Origin: Membranipora membranacea
Lineage: Eukaryota > Bryozoa > Gymnolaemata > Cheilostomatida > Membraniporidae
DNA: 64,000 bases
Reading direction: 5' to 3'
Assembly: GCA_914767715.1 (NCBI GenBank)
Contig: OU612072.1
Location: 19,344,001-19,408,000 of the forward strand
The number at the start of each line of letters is the position of its first letter. Within the stretch, counting starts at the first letter, position 1. The notes under the pieces were generated by a model, which searched no databases, was not told where the DNA came from, and saw only the letters and a program-made list of their open reading frames with translations. Below, piece after piece: positions 50,905-62,393 of the stretch. The translations under genes and the position numbers were made by a program.

Positions 50905-51139
50905 TATGGGTTTCAGTTTCAAAGTCAGCATGAAATTGGCTGCGTTATAGAGTAGGTTAGAAGGAAATCTATTTTTTAAACTGGCCGTAAAAAAAACCAA
51001 GGGTCCCCCTCTGATACTTTTTTAAATTTTAAATTCGTTCTAATTCCTGTTCTATGTATCGTAGGATCTTGATATTCGGGATTTTGAATGAGGCCAATGA
51101 GGCCATCAGCTGGTCAGAGTTTGAAAGAATTCCGATGGC
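50905..51139 (+). repeat. Truncated satellite monomer, copy 3 (235 bp)
   Basis: A third copy with the same junction and the same preceding AAAGGATTCCG, 2906 bp after the second. It marks the second unit of the 2906-bp higher-order repeat. Confidence 0.93.
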
Positions 51140-52810
51140 TATTTAAAACTTGAGCCTGCTGTTTGGCATGTTTTTTTATGACAAAAGTAGCACTCGTTAA
51201 AAACATTGCTGACGCCAAACTAAGAGGAGCAGTCCCGAACGGGTTTCAGTTTTAAAGTCAGCATGAAATTGCCTACGTTATAGAGTAGGTTAGAAGGGAA
51301 TCTATTTTTTAATCTGGTCGTAAAAAAAACCAAGGGTCCCCCCTTTGTTACTTTTTTTAATTTTAAACTCGCTCTAATTCCTGTTCTATTTATCGTAGGA
51401 TCCTGATATTCGGGATTTAGAATGAGGCCAATGAGGCCATCAGCTGGTGAGAGTTTGAAAGAATTCCGATGGCTATTTTAAATTTGAGCCTGCCGTATGG
51501 CATGTTTTTTTATGACAAAAGTGGCCCTCGTTAAAAACGTTGTTGACGCCAAACTACGAGGAGCAGTCCCGAACGGGTTTCAGTTTCAGAGTCAGCATGA
51601 AATTGCCTACGTTATAGAGTGGGTTAGAAGGAAACGTATTTTTTAAACTGGCCGTAAAAAAAACCAAGGGTCCCCCCTCTGTTACTTATTTAAATTTTAA
51701 ACTCGCTCTAATTCCTGTTCTATTTATCGTAGGATCTTGATATTCGGGATTTTGAATGAGGCCAATGAGGTCATCAGCTGGTCCCGAGTTTTAAAGAATT
51801 CCGATGGCTATTTCAAATTTGAGCCTGCCGTATGGCATGTTTTTTTATGACAAAAGTGGCCCTCGTTAAAAACGTTGTTGGCGCCAAACTAAGAGGACCA
51901 GTCCCGAACGGGTTTCAGTTTCAAAGTCAGCATGAAATTGGCTGCGTTATAGAGTAGGTTAGAAGGAAATCTATTTTTTAAACTGGCCGTAAAAAAAACC
52001 AAGGGTCCCCCTCTGATACTTTTTTAAATTTTAAATTCGTTCTAATTCCTGTTCTATGTATCGTAGGATCTTGATATTCGGGATTTTGAATGAGGCCAAT
52101 GAGGCCATCAGCTGGTCAGAGTTTGAAAGAATTCCGATGGCTATTTAAAACTTGAGCCTGCTGTTTGGCATGTTTTTTTATGACAAAAGTAGCACTCGTT
52201 AAAAACATTGCTAACGCCAAACTAAGAGGAGCAGTCCCGAATGGGTTTCAGATTTAAAGTCAGCATGAAATTGCCTACGTTATAGAATAGGTTAGAAGGA
52301 AATCTATTTTTTAATCTGGTCGTAAAAAAAACCAAGGGTCCCCCCTTTGTTACTTTTTTTAATTTTAAACTCGCTCTAATTCCTGTTCTATTTATCGTAG
52401 GATCTTGATATTAGGGATTTAGGATGAGGCCAATGAGGCCATCAGCTGGTGAGAGTTTGAGAGAAATTCCGCTGGCTATTTCAAATTTGAGCCTGCCGTA
52501 TGGCATGTTTTTTTATGACAAAAGTGGCCCTCGTTAAAAACGTTGTTGGCGCCAAACTAAGAGGACCAGTCCCGAACGGGTTTCAGTTTCAAAGTCAGCA
52601 TGAAATTGGCTGCGTTATAGAGTAGGTTAGATGGAAATCTATTTTTTAAACTGGCCGTAAAAAAAACCAAGGGTCCCCCCTCTGTTACTTTTTTAAATTT
52701 TAAATTCGTTCTAATTCCAGTTCTATGTATCGTAGGATCTCGATAGTCGGGATTTTGAATGAGGCCAATGAGGCCATCAGCTGGTCAGAGTTTGAAAGAA
52801 TTCCGATGGC

Positions 52811-53142
52811 TATTTAAAATTTGAGCCTGCCGCTTGGCATGTTTTTTATGACAAAAGTGGCCCTCGTTAAAAACTTTGCTGACGCCAAACTAAGAGGAGC
52901 AGGGACAAACAGGTTTCAGTTTCAAAGTCAGCATGAAATTGCCTACGTTATAGAGTAGGTTAGAAGGAAATCTATTTTTTAAACTGGCCGTAAAAAAACC
53001 ATGGGTCCCCCCTCTGTTACTTTTTTAAATTTTAAATTCGTTCTAATTCCTGTTCTATGTATCGTAGGATCTTGATAGTCGGGATTTTGAATGAGGCCAA
53101 TGAGGCCATCAGCTAGTCAGAGTTTGAAAGAATTCCGATGGC
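52811..53142 (+). repeat. Type D satellite monomer (reference copy, 332 bp)
   Basis: A diverged class found only in the right part of the window. Diagnostic changes are TTAAAATTTGAGCC with GCCGCTTGG, a T6 instead of T7 run before ATGACAAAAG, AAAACTTTGCTGACG, GGAGCAGGGACAAACAGG in place of the CCCGAACGGG region, A7 with CCATGGGTCC, and GATAGTCGGG in some flanks. D monomers come in adjacent pairs beginning near 49905/50239, 52811/53143, 57489/57820 and 61160/61490. A partial D monomer reverting to AATCCCGAACGGG lies near 56150-56480. Confidence 0.88.
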
Positions 53143-54979
53143 TATTTAAAATTTGAGCCTGCCGCTTGGCATGTTTTTTATGACAAAAGTGGCCCTCGTT
53201 AAAAACTTTGCTGACGCCAAACTAAGAGGAGCAGGGACAAACAGGTTTCAGTTTCAAAGTCAGCATGAAATTGCCTACGTTATAGAGTAGGTTAGAAGGA
53301 AATCTATTTTTTAATCTGGCCGTAAAAAAACCATGGGTCCCCCCCTTTGTTACTTTTTTAAATTTTAAACTCGCCCTAATTCCAGTTCTATTTATCGTAG
53401 GATCTTGATATTCGGGATTTTGAATGAGACCAATGAGGCCATCAGCTGGTCCCGAGTTTTAAAGAATTCCGATGGCTATTTCAAATTTGAGCCTGCCGTT
53501 TGGCATGTTTTTTTATGACAAAAGTGGCCCTCGTTAAAAACGTTGTTGGCGCCAAACTAAGAGGACCAGTCCCGAACGAGTTTCAGTTTCAAAGTCAGCA
53601 TGAAATTGGCTGCGTTATAGAGTAGGTTAGAAGGAAATCTATTTTTTAAACTGGCCGTAAAAAAAACCAAGGGTCCCCCTCTGATACTTTTTTAAATTTT
53701 AAATTCGTTCTAATTCCTGTTCTATGTATCGTAGGATTTTGATATTCGGGATTTTGAATGAGGCCAATGAGGCCATCAGCTGGTCAGAGTTTGAAAGAAT
53801 TCCGATGGCTATTTAAAACTTGAGCCTGCTGTTTGGCATGTTTTTTTATGACAAAAGTAGCACTCGTTTAAAACATTGCTGACGCCAAACTAAGAGGAGC
53901 AGTCCCGAACGGGTTTCAGTTTTAAAGTCAGCATGAAATTGCCTACGTTATAGAGTAGGTTAGAAGGAAATCTCTTTTTTAATCTGGTCGTAAAAAAAAC
54001 CAAGGGTCCCCCGTTTGTTACTTTTTTTAATTTTAAACTCGCTCTATTTCCTGTTCTATTTATCGTAGGATCTTGATATTCGGGATTTAGAATGAGGCCA
54101 ATGAGGCCATCAGCTGGTGAGAGTTTGAAAGAATTCCGATGGCTATTTCAAATTTGAGCCTGCCGTATGGCATGTTTTTTTATGACAAAAGTGGCCCTCG
54201 TTAAAAACGTTGTTGGCGCCAAACTAAGAGGACCAGTCCCGAACGGGTTTCAGTTTCAAAGTCAGCATGAAATTGGCTGCGTTATAGAGTAGGTTAGAAG
54301 GAAATCTATTTTTTAAACTGGCCGTAAAAAAAACCAAGGGTCCCCCCTCTGATACTTTTTTAAATTTTAAATTCGTTCTAATTCCTGTTCTATGTATCGT
54401 AGGATCTTGATATTCGGGATTTTGAATGAGGCCAATGAGGCCATCAGCTGGTCAGAGTTTGAAAGAATTCCGATGGCTATTTAAAACTTGAGCCTGCTGT
54501 TTGGCATGTTTTTTTATGACAAAAGTAGCACTCGTTAAAAACATTGCTGACGCCAAACTAAGAGGAGCAGTCCCGAACGGGTTTCAGTTTTAAAGTCAGC
54601 ATGAAATTGCCTACGTTATAGAGTAGGTTAGAAGGGAATCTATTTTTTAATCTGGTCGTAAAAAAAACCAAGGGTCCCCCCTTTGTTACTTTTTTTAATT
54701 TTAAACTCGCTCTAATTCCTGTTCTATTTATCGTAGGATCCTGATATTCGGGATTTAGAATGAGGCCAATGAGGCCATCAGCTGGTGAGAGTTTGAAAGA
54801 ATTCCGATGGCTATTTCAAATTTGAGCCTGCCGTATGGCATGTTTTTTTATGACAAAAGTGGCCCTCGTTAAAAACGTTGTTGACGCCAAACTAAGAGGA
54901 GCAGTCCCGAACGGGTTTCAGTTTCAGAGTCAGCATGAAATTGCCTAAGTTATAGAGTAGGTTAGAAGGAAACGTATTT

Positions 54980-56240
54980 TTTAAACTGGCCGTAAAAAAA
55001 ACCAAGGGTCCCCCCTCTGTTACTTATTTAAATTTTAAACTCGCTCTAATTCCTGTTCTATTTATCGTAGGATCTTGATATTCGGGATTTTGAATGAGGC
55101 CAATGAGGCCATCAGCTGGTCCCGAGTTTTAAAGAATTCCGATGGCTATTTCAAATTTGAGCCTGCCGTATGGCATGTTTTTTTGTGACAAAAGTGGCCC
55201 TCGTTAAAAACGTTGTTGGCGCCAAACTAAGAGGACCAGTCCCGAACGGGTTTCAGTTTCAAAGTCAGCATGAAATTGGCTGCGTTATAGAGTAGGTTAG
55301 AAGGAAATCTATTTTTTAAACTGGCCGTAAAAAAAACCAAGGGTCCCCCTCTGATACTTTTTTAAATTTTAAATTCGTTCTAATTCCTGTTCTATGTATC
55401 GTAGGATCTTGATATTCGGGATTTTGAATGAGGCCAATGAGGCCATCAGCTGGTCAGAGTTTGAAAGAATTCCGATGGCTATTTAAAACTTGAGCCTGCT
55501 GTTTGGCATGTTTTTTTATGACAAAAGTAGCACTCGTTAAAAACATTGCTAACGCCAAACTAAGAGGAGCAGTCCCGAATGGGTTTCAGATTTAAAGTCA
55601 GCATGAAATTGCCTACGTTATAGAATAGGTTAGAAGGAAATCTATTTTTTAATCTGGTCGTAAAAAAAACCAAGGGTCCCCCCTATGTTACTTTTTTTAA
55701 TTTTAAACTCGCTCTAATTCCTGTTCTATTTATCGTAGGATCTTGATATTAGGGATTTAGGATGAGGCCAATGAGGCCATCAGCTGGTGAGAGTTTGAGA
55801 GAAATTCCGATGGCTATTTCAAATTTGAGCCTGCCGTATGGCATGTTTTTTTATGACAAAAGTGGCCCTCGTTAAAAACGTTGTTGGCGCCAAACTAAGA
55901 GGACCAGTCCCGAACGGGTTTCAGTTTCAAAGTCAGCATGAAATTGGCTGCGTTATAGAGTAGGTTAGAAGGAAATCTATTTTTTAAACTGGCCGTAAAA
56001 AAAACCAAGGGTCCCCCCTCTGTTACTTTTTTAAATTTTAAATTCGTTCTAATTCCAGTTCTATGTATCGTAGGATCTCGATAGTCGGGATTTTGAATGA
56101 GGCCAATGAGGCCATCAGCTGGTCAGAGTTTGAAAGAATTCCGATGGCTATTTAAAATTTGAGCCTGCCGCTTGGCATGTTTTTTATGACAAAAGTGGCC
56201 CTCGTTAAAAACTTTGCTGACGCCAAACTAAGAGGAGCAA
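54980..56240 (+). repeat. 4-mer duplication (1336 bp), copy 1
   Basis: It matches 56316-57576. Markers are the unusual TTTTGTGACAAAAG (55185/56521), GCTAACGCC (about 55548/56884), GATATTAGGG (55747/57083) and GATCTCGATAGTCGGG. The copies split at the D-type monomer, where this copy has GCAATCCCGAACGGG and the other GCAGGGACAAACAGG. Confidence 0.85.
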
Positions 56241-56269
56241 TCCCGAACGGGTTTCAGTTTCAAAGTCAG

Positions 56270-59200
56270 CATGAAATTGCCTACGTTATAGAGTAGGTTA
56301 GAAGGAAATGTATTTTTTAAACTGGCCGTAAAAAAAACCAAGGGTCCCCCCTCTGTTACTTATTTAAATTTTAAACTCGCTCTAATTCCTGTTCTATTTA
56401 TCGTAGGATCTTGATATTCGGGATTTTGAATGAGGCCAATGAGGCCATCAGCTGGTCCCGAGTTTTAAAGAATTCCGATGGCTATTTCAAATTTGAGCCT
56501 GCCGTATGGCATGTTTTTTTGTGACAAAAGTGGCCCTCGTTAAAAACGTTGTTGGCGCCAAACTAAGAGGACCAGTCCCGAACGGGTTTCAGTTTCAAAG
56601 TCAGCATGAAATTGGCTGCGTTATAGAGTAGGTTAGAAGGAAATCTATTTTTTAAACTGGCCGTAAAAAAAACCAAGGGTCCCCCTCTGATACTTTTTTA
56701 AATTTTAAATTCGTTCTAATTCCTGTTCTATGTATCGTAGGATCTTGATATTCGGGATTTTGAATGAGGCCAATGAGGCCATCAGCTGGTCAGAGTTTGA
56801 AAGAATTCCGATGGCTATTTAAAACTTGAGCCTGCTGTTTGGCATGTTTTTTTATGACAAAAGTAGCACTCGTTAAAAACATTGCTAACGCCAAACTAAG
56901 AGGAGCAGTCCCGAATGGGTTTCAGATTTAAAGTCAGCATGAAATTGGCTGCGTTATAGAGTAGGTTAGAAGGAAATCTATTTTTTAATCTGGTCGTAAA
57001 AAAAACCAAGGGTCCCCCCTTTGTTACTTTTTTTAATTTTAAACTCGCTCTAATTCCTGTTCTATTTATCGTAGGATCTTGATATTAGGGATTTAGGATG
57101 AGGCCAATGAGGCCATCAGCTGGTGAGAGTTTGAGAGAAATTCCGATGGCTATTTCAAATTTGAGCCTGCCGTATGGCATGTTTTTTTATGACAAAAGTG
57201 GCCCTCGTTAAAAACGTTGTTGGCGCCAAACTAAGAGGACCAGTCCCGAACGGGTTTCAGTTTCAAAGTCAGCATGAAATTGGCTGCGTTATAGAGTAGG
57301 TTAGAAGGAAATCTATTTTTTAAACTGGCCGTAAAAAAAACCAAGGGTCCCCCCTCTGTTACTTTTTTAAATTTTAAATTCGTTCTAATTCCAGTTCTAT
57401 GTATCGTAGGATCTCGATAGTCGGGATTTTGAATGAGGCCAATGAGGCCATCAGCTGGTCAGAGTTTGAAAGAATTCCGATGGCTATTTAAAATTTGAGC
57501 CTGCCGCTTGGCATGTTTTTTATGACAAAAGTGGCCCTCGTTAAAAACTTTGCTGACGCCAAACTAAGAGGAGCAGGGACAAACAGGTTTCAGTTTCAAA
57601 GTCAGCATGAAATTGCCTACGTTATAGAGTAGGTTAGAAGGAAATCTATTTTTTAAACTGGCCGTAAAAAAACCATGGGTCCCCCCTCTGTTACTTTTTT
57701 AAATTTTAAATTCGTTCTAATTCCTGTTCTATGTATCGTAGGATCTTGATAGTCGGGATTTTGAATGAGGCCAATGAGGCCATCAGCTGGTCAGAGTTTG
57801 AAAGAATTCCGATGGCTATTTAAAATTTGAGCCTGCCGCTAGGCATGTTTTTTATGACAAAAGTGGCCCTCGTTAAAAACTTTGCTGACGCCAAACTGAG
57901 AGGAGCAGGGACAAACAGGTTTCAGTTTCAAAGTCAGCATGAAATTGCCTACGTTATAGAGTAGGTTAGAAGGAAATCTATTTTTTAATCTGGCCGTAAA
58001 AAAACCATGGGTCCCCCCCTTTGTTACTTTTTTAAATTTTAAACTCGCCCTAATTCCAGTTCTATTTATCGTAGGATCTTGATATTCGGGATTTTGAATG
58101 AGGCCAATGAGGCCATCAGCTGGTCAGTGTTTGAAAGAATTCCGATGGCTATTTAAAATTTGAGCCTGCCGTTTGGCATGTTTTTTTATGTAAAAAGTGG
58201 CCCTCGTTAAAAACATTGCTGATGCCAAACTAAGAGGAGCAGTCCCGAACGGGTTTCAGTTTCAAAGTCAGCATGAAATTGCCTATGTTATAGAGTAGGT
58301 TAGAAGGAAATCTATTTTTTAAACTGGCCGTAAAAAATATTAAGGGTCCCCCCTTTGTTACTTTTTCAAATTTTAAACTCGCTCTTATTCCTGTTCTATT
58401 TATCGTAGGATCTTGATATTCATGATTTTGAATGAGGCCAATGAGGCCATCAGCTGGTGAGAGTTTGAAAGAATTCCGATGGCTATTTCAAATTTGAACC
58501 TGCCGTATGGCATGTTTTTTTATGACAAAAGTGGCCCTCGTTTAAAACGTTGCTGACGCCAAACTAAGAGGAGCAGTCCCGAACGGGTTTCAGTTTCTAA
58601 GTCAGCATGAAATTGCCTATGTTATAGAGTAGGTTGGAAGGAAATCTATTTTTTAAACTGACCGTAAAAAAAACCAAGGGTCCCCCATCTGTTACTTTTT
58701 TAAATTTTAAATTCCTTCTAATTCCTGTTCTATGTATGGTAGGATCTTGATATTCGGGATTTAGAATGAGGCCAATGAGGCCATCAGCTGGTGAGAGTTA
58801 GAAAGAATTCCGATGGCTATTTCAAATTTGAGCCTGCCGTATGGCATGTTTTTTTATGACAAAAGTGGCCCTCGTTAAAAACGTTGTTGACGCCAAACTA
58901 AGAGGAGCAGTCCCGAACGGGTTTCAGTTTCAGAGTCAGCATGAAATTGCCTACGTTATAGAGTAGGTTAGAAGGAAATGTATTTTTTAAACTGGCCGTA
59001 AAAAAAACCAAGGGTCCCCCCTCTGTTACTTATTTAAATTTTAAACTCGCTCTAATTCCTGTTCTATTTATCGTAGGATCTTGATATTCGGGATTTTGAA
59101 TGAGGCCAATGGGGCCATCAGCTGGTCCCGAGTTTTAAAGAATTCCGATGGCTATTTCAAATTTGAGCCTGCCGTATGGCATGTTTTTTTATGACAAAAG

Positions 59201-59941
59201 TGGCCCTCGTTAAAAACGTTGTTGGCGCCAAACTAAGAGGACCAGTCCCGAACGAGTTTCAGTTTCAAAGTCAGCATGAAATTGGCTGCGTTATAGAGTA
59301 GGTTAGAAGGAAATCTATTTTTTAAACTGGCCGTAAAAAAAACGAAGGGTCCCCCTCTGATACTTTTTTAAATTTTAAATTCGTTCTAATTCCTGTTCTA
59401 TGTATCGTAGGGTCTTGATATTCGGGATTTTGAATGAGGCCAATGAGGCCATCAGCTGGTCAGAGTTTGAAAGAATTCCGATGGCTATTTAAAACTTGAG
59501 CCTGCTGTTTGGCATGTTTTTTTATGACAAAAGTAGCACTCGTTTAAAACATTGCTGACGCCAAACTAAGAGGAGCAGTCCCGAACGGGTTTCAGTTTTA
59601 AAGTCAGCATGAAATTGCCTACGTTATAGAGTAGGTTAGAAGGAAATCTCTTTTTTAATCTGGTCGTAAAAATAACCAAGGGTCCCCCGTTTGTTACTTT
59701 TTTTAATTTTAAACTCGCTCTAATTCCTGTTCTATTTATCGTAGGATCTTGATATTCGGGATTTAGAATGAGGCCAATGAGGCCATCAGCTGGTGAGAGT
59801 TTGAAAGAATTCCGATGGCTATTTCAAATTTGAGCCTGCCGTATGGCATGTTTTTTTATGACAAAAGTGGCCCTCGTTAAAAACGTTGTTGGCGCCAAAC
59901 TAAGAGGACCAGTCCCGAACGGGTTTCAGTTTCAAAGTCCG
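56270..59941 (+). repeat. 11-mer higher-order unit (3672 bp), copy 1
   Basis: Eleven monomers, including a type D pair and the TGTAAAAAGTGG monomer. Markers shared with 59942-62393 are GGTCCCGAG (56454/60126), GATATTAGGG (57083/60755), the D pair, TAAAAAGTGG (58191/61863), ATTCATGATTTTG and GTTTCTAAGTCAGC. Its last part (58730-59941) has no counterpart, because copy 2 continues differently after about 62393. Confidence 0.86.
58150..58483 (+). repeat. Diverged monomer with TGTAAAAAGTGG, copy 1
   Basis: Private changes include CAGTGTTTGAAAG upstream, TTTATGTAAAAAGTGG for TTTATGACAAAAGTGG, GCTGATGCC, GCCTATGTTATAG and TAAAAAATATTAAGGGTCC, where the A8 run is interrupted. It sits directly after a type D pair and recurs 3672 bp later. 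Confidence 0.88.
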
Positions 59942-62393
59942 AACGAAATTGCCTACATTATAGAGTAGGTTAGAAGGAAACGTATTTTTTAAACTGGCCG
60001 TAAAAAAAACCAAGGGTCCCCCCTCTGTTACTTATTTAAATTTTAAACTCGCTCTAATTCCTGTTCTATTTATCGTAGGATCTTGATATTCGGGATTTTG
60101 AATGAGGCCAATGAGGCCATCAGCTGGTCCCGAGTTTTAAAGAATTCCGATGGCTATTTCAAATTTGAGCCTGCCGTATGGCATGTTTTTTTATGACAAA
60201 AGTGGCCCTCGTTAAAAACGTTGTTGGCGCCAAACTAAGAGGACCAGTCCCGAACGGGTTTCAGTTTCAAAGTCAGCATGAAATTGGCTGCGTTATAGAG
60301 TAGGTTAGAAGGAAATCTATTTTTTAAACTGGCCGTAAAAAAAACCAAGGGTCCCCCTCTGATACTTTTTTAAATGTTAAATTCGTTCTAATTCCTGTTC
60401 TATGTATCGTAGGATCTTGATATTCGGGATTTTGAATGAGGCCAATGAGGCCATCAGCTGGTCAGAGTTTGAAAGAATTCCGATGGCTATTTAAAACTTG
60501 AGCCTGCTGTTTGGCATGTTTTTTTATGACAAAAGTAGCACTCGTTAAAAACATTGCTGACGCCAAACTAAGAGGAGCAGTCCCGAATGGGTTTCAGATT
60601 TAAAGTCAGCATGAAATTGCCTATGTTATAGAATAGGTTAGAAGGAAATCTATTTTTTAATCTGGTCGTAAAAAAAACCAAAGGTCCCCCCTTTGTTACT
60701 TTTTTTAATTTTAAACTCGCTCTAATTCCTGTTCTATTTATCGTAGGATCTTGATATTAGGGATTTAGGATGAGGCCAATGAGGCCATCAGCTGGTGAGA
60801 GTTTGAGAGAAATTCCGATGGCTATTTCAAATTTGAGCCTGCCGTATGGCATGTTTTTTTATGACAAAAGTGGCCCTCGTTAAAAACGTTGTTGGCGCCA
60901 AACTAAGAGGACCAGTCCCGAACGGGTTTCAGTTTCAAAGTCAGCATGAAATTGGCTGCGTTATAGAGTAGGTTAGAAGGAAATCTATTTTTTAAACTGG
61001 CCGTAAAAAAAACCAAGGGTCCCCCCTCTGTTACTTTTTTAAATTTTAAATTCGTTCTAATTCCAGTTCTATGTATCGTAGGATCTCGATAGTCGGGATT
61101 TTGAATGAGGCCAATGAGGCCATCAGCTGGTCAGAGTTTGAAAGAATTCCGATGGCTATTTAAAATTTGAGCCTGCCGCTTGGCATGTTTTTTATGACAA
61201 AAGTGGCCCTCGTTAAAAACTTTGCTGACGCCAAACTAAGAGGAGCAGGGACAAACAGGTTTCAGTTTCAAAGTCAGCATGAAATTGCCTACGTTATAGA
61301 GTAGGTTAGAAGGAAATCTATTTTTTAAACTGGCCGTAAAAAAACCATGGGTCCCCCCTCTGTTACTTTTTTAAATTTTAAATTCGTTCTAATTCCTGTT
61401 CTATGTATCGTAGGATCTTGATAGTCGGGATTTTGAATGAGGCCAATGAGGCCATCAGCTGGTCAGAGTTTGAAAGAATTCCGATGGCTATTTAAAATTT
61501 GAGCCTGCCGCTTGGCATGTTTTTTATGACAAAAGTGGCCCTCGTTAAAAACTTTGCTGACGCCAAACTAAGAGGAGCAGGGACAAACAGGTTTCAGTTT
61601 CAAAGTCAGCATGAAATTGCCTACGTTATAGAGTAGGTTAGAAGGAAATCTATTTTTTAAACTGGCCGTAAAAAAACCATGGGTCCCCCCCTTTGTTACT
61701 TTTTTAAATTTTAAACTCGCCCTAATTCCAGTTCTATTTATCGTAGGATCTTGATATTCGGGATTTTGAATGAGGCCAATGAGGCCATCAGCTGGTCAGT
61801 GTTTGAAAGAATTCCGATGGCTATTTAAAATTTGAGCCTGCCGTTTGGCATGTTTTTTTATGTAAAAAGTGGCCCTCGTTAAAAACATTGCTGATGCCAA
61901 ACTAAGAGGAGCAGTCCCGAACGGGTTTCAGTTTCAAAGTCAGCATGAAATTGCCTATGTTATAGAGTAGGTTAGAAGGAAATCTATTTTTTAAACTGGC
62001 CGTAAAAAATATTAAGGGTCCCCCCTTTGTTACTTTTTCAAATTTTAAACTCGCTCTTATTCCTGTTCTATTTATCGTAGGATCTTGATATTCATGATTT
62101 TGAATGAGGCCAATGAGGCCATCAGCTGGTGAGAGTTTGAAAGAATTCCGATGGCTATTTCAAATTTGAACCTGCCGTATGGCATGTTTTTTTATGACAA
62201 AAGTGGCCCTCGTTTAAAACGTTGCTGACGCCAAACTAAGAGGAGCAGTCCCGAACGGGTTTCAGTTTCTAAGTCAGCATGAAATTGCCTATGTTATAGA
62301 GTAGGTTAGAAGGAAATCTATTTTTTAAACTGACCGTAAAAAAAACCAAGGGTCCCCCATCTGTTACTTTTTTAAATTTTAAATTCGTTCTAA
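59942..62393 (+). repeat. 11-mer higher-order unit (3672 bp), copy 2, incomplete
   Basis: Second copy, about seven monomers long, ending near TAAATTCGTTCTAATTCC at about 62390. It has AACCAAAGGTCC and GCCTATGTTATAG as private changes in one monomer and reads GGTTAGAAGG where copy 1 has GGTTGGAAGG (58633). Confidence 0.85.
61822..62155 (+). repeat. Diverged monomer with TGTAAAAAGTGG, copy 2
   Basis: It carries the same set of private changes as the monomer at 58150, exactly 3672 bp downstream, again right after a type D pair. This supports the 11-mer higher-order repeat. Confidence 0.88.

Larger units (their letters stand above)
50478..53420 (+). repeat. 2906-bp higher-order unit, copy 2
   Basis: A direct tandem partner of the preceding unit (GTTAGAAAG 50547, junction 50905, GCTAACGCC 52210). 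Private changes include AATTCCGATATC in copy 1 at its start (about 50560), GAGTGGGTTAG (about 51617), GAGGTCATCAG (51768) and CCGCTGGC (about 52470). It ends near 53420 where GGGATTTTGAATGAGACC takes over. Confidence 0.88.

Noticed and set aside
51768-51780. Hammerhead ribozyme core: minus-strand CTGATGA at 51771-51777
   Set aside because: Nearly all other monomers read CTGATGG at this place, which does not fit the conserved core, and I saw no matching GAAA and stem arrangement. A single point variant.
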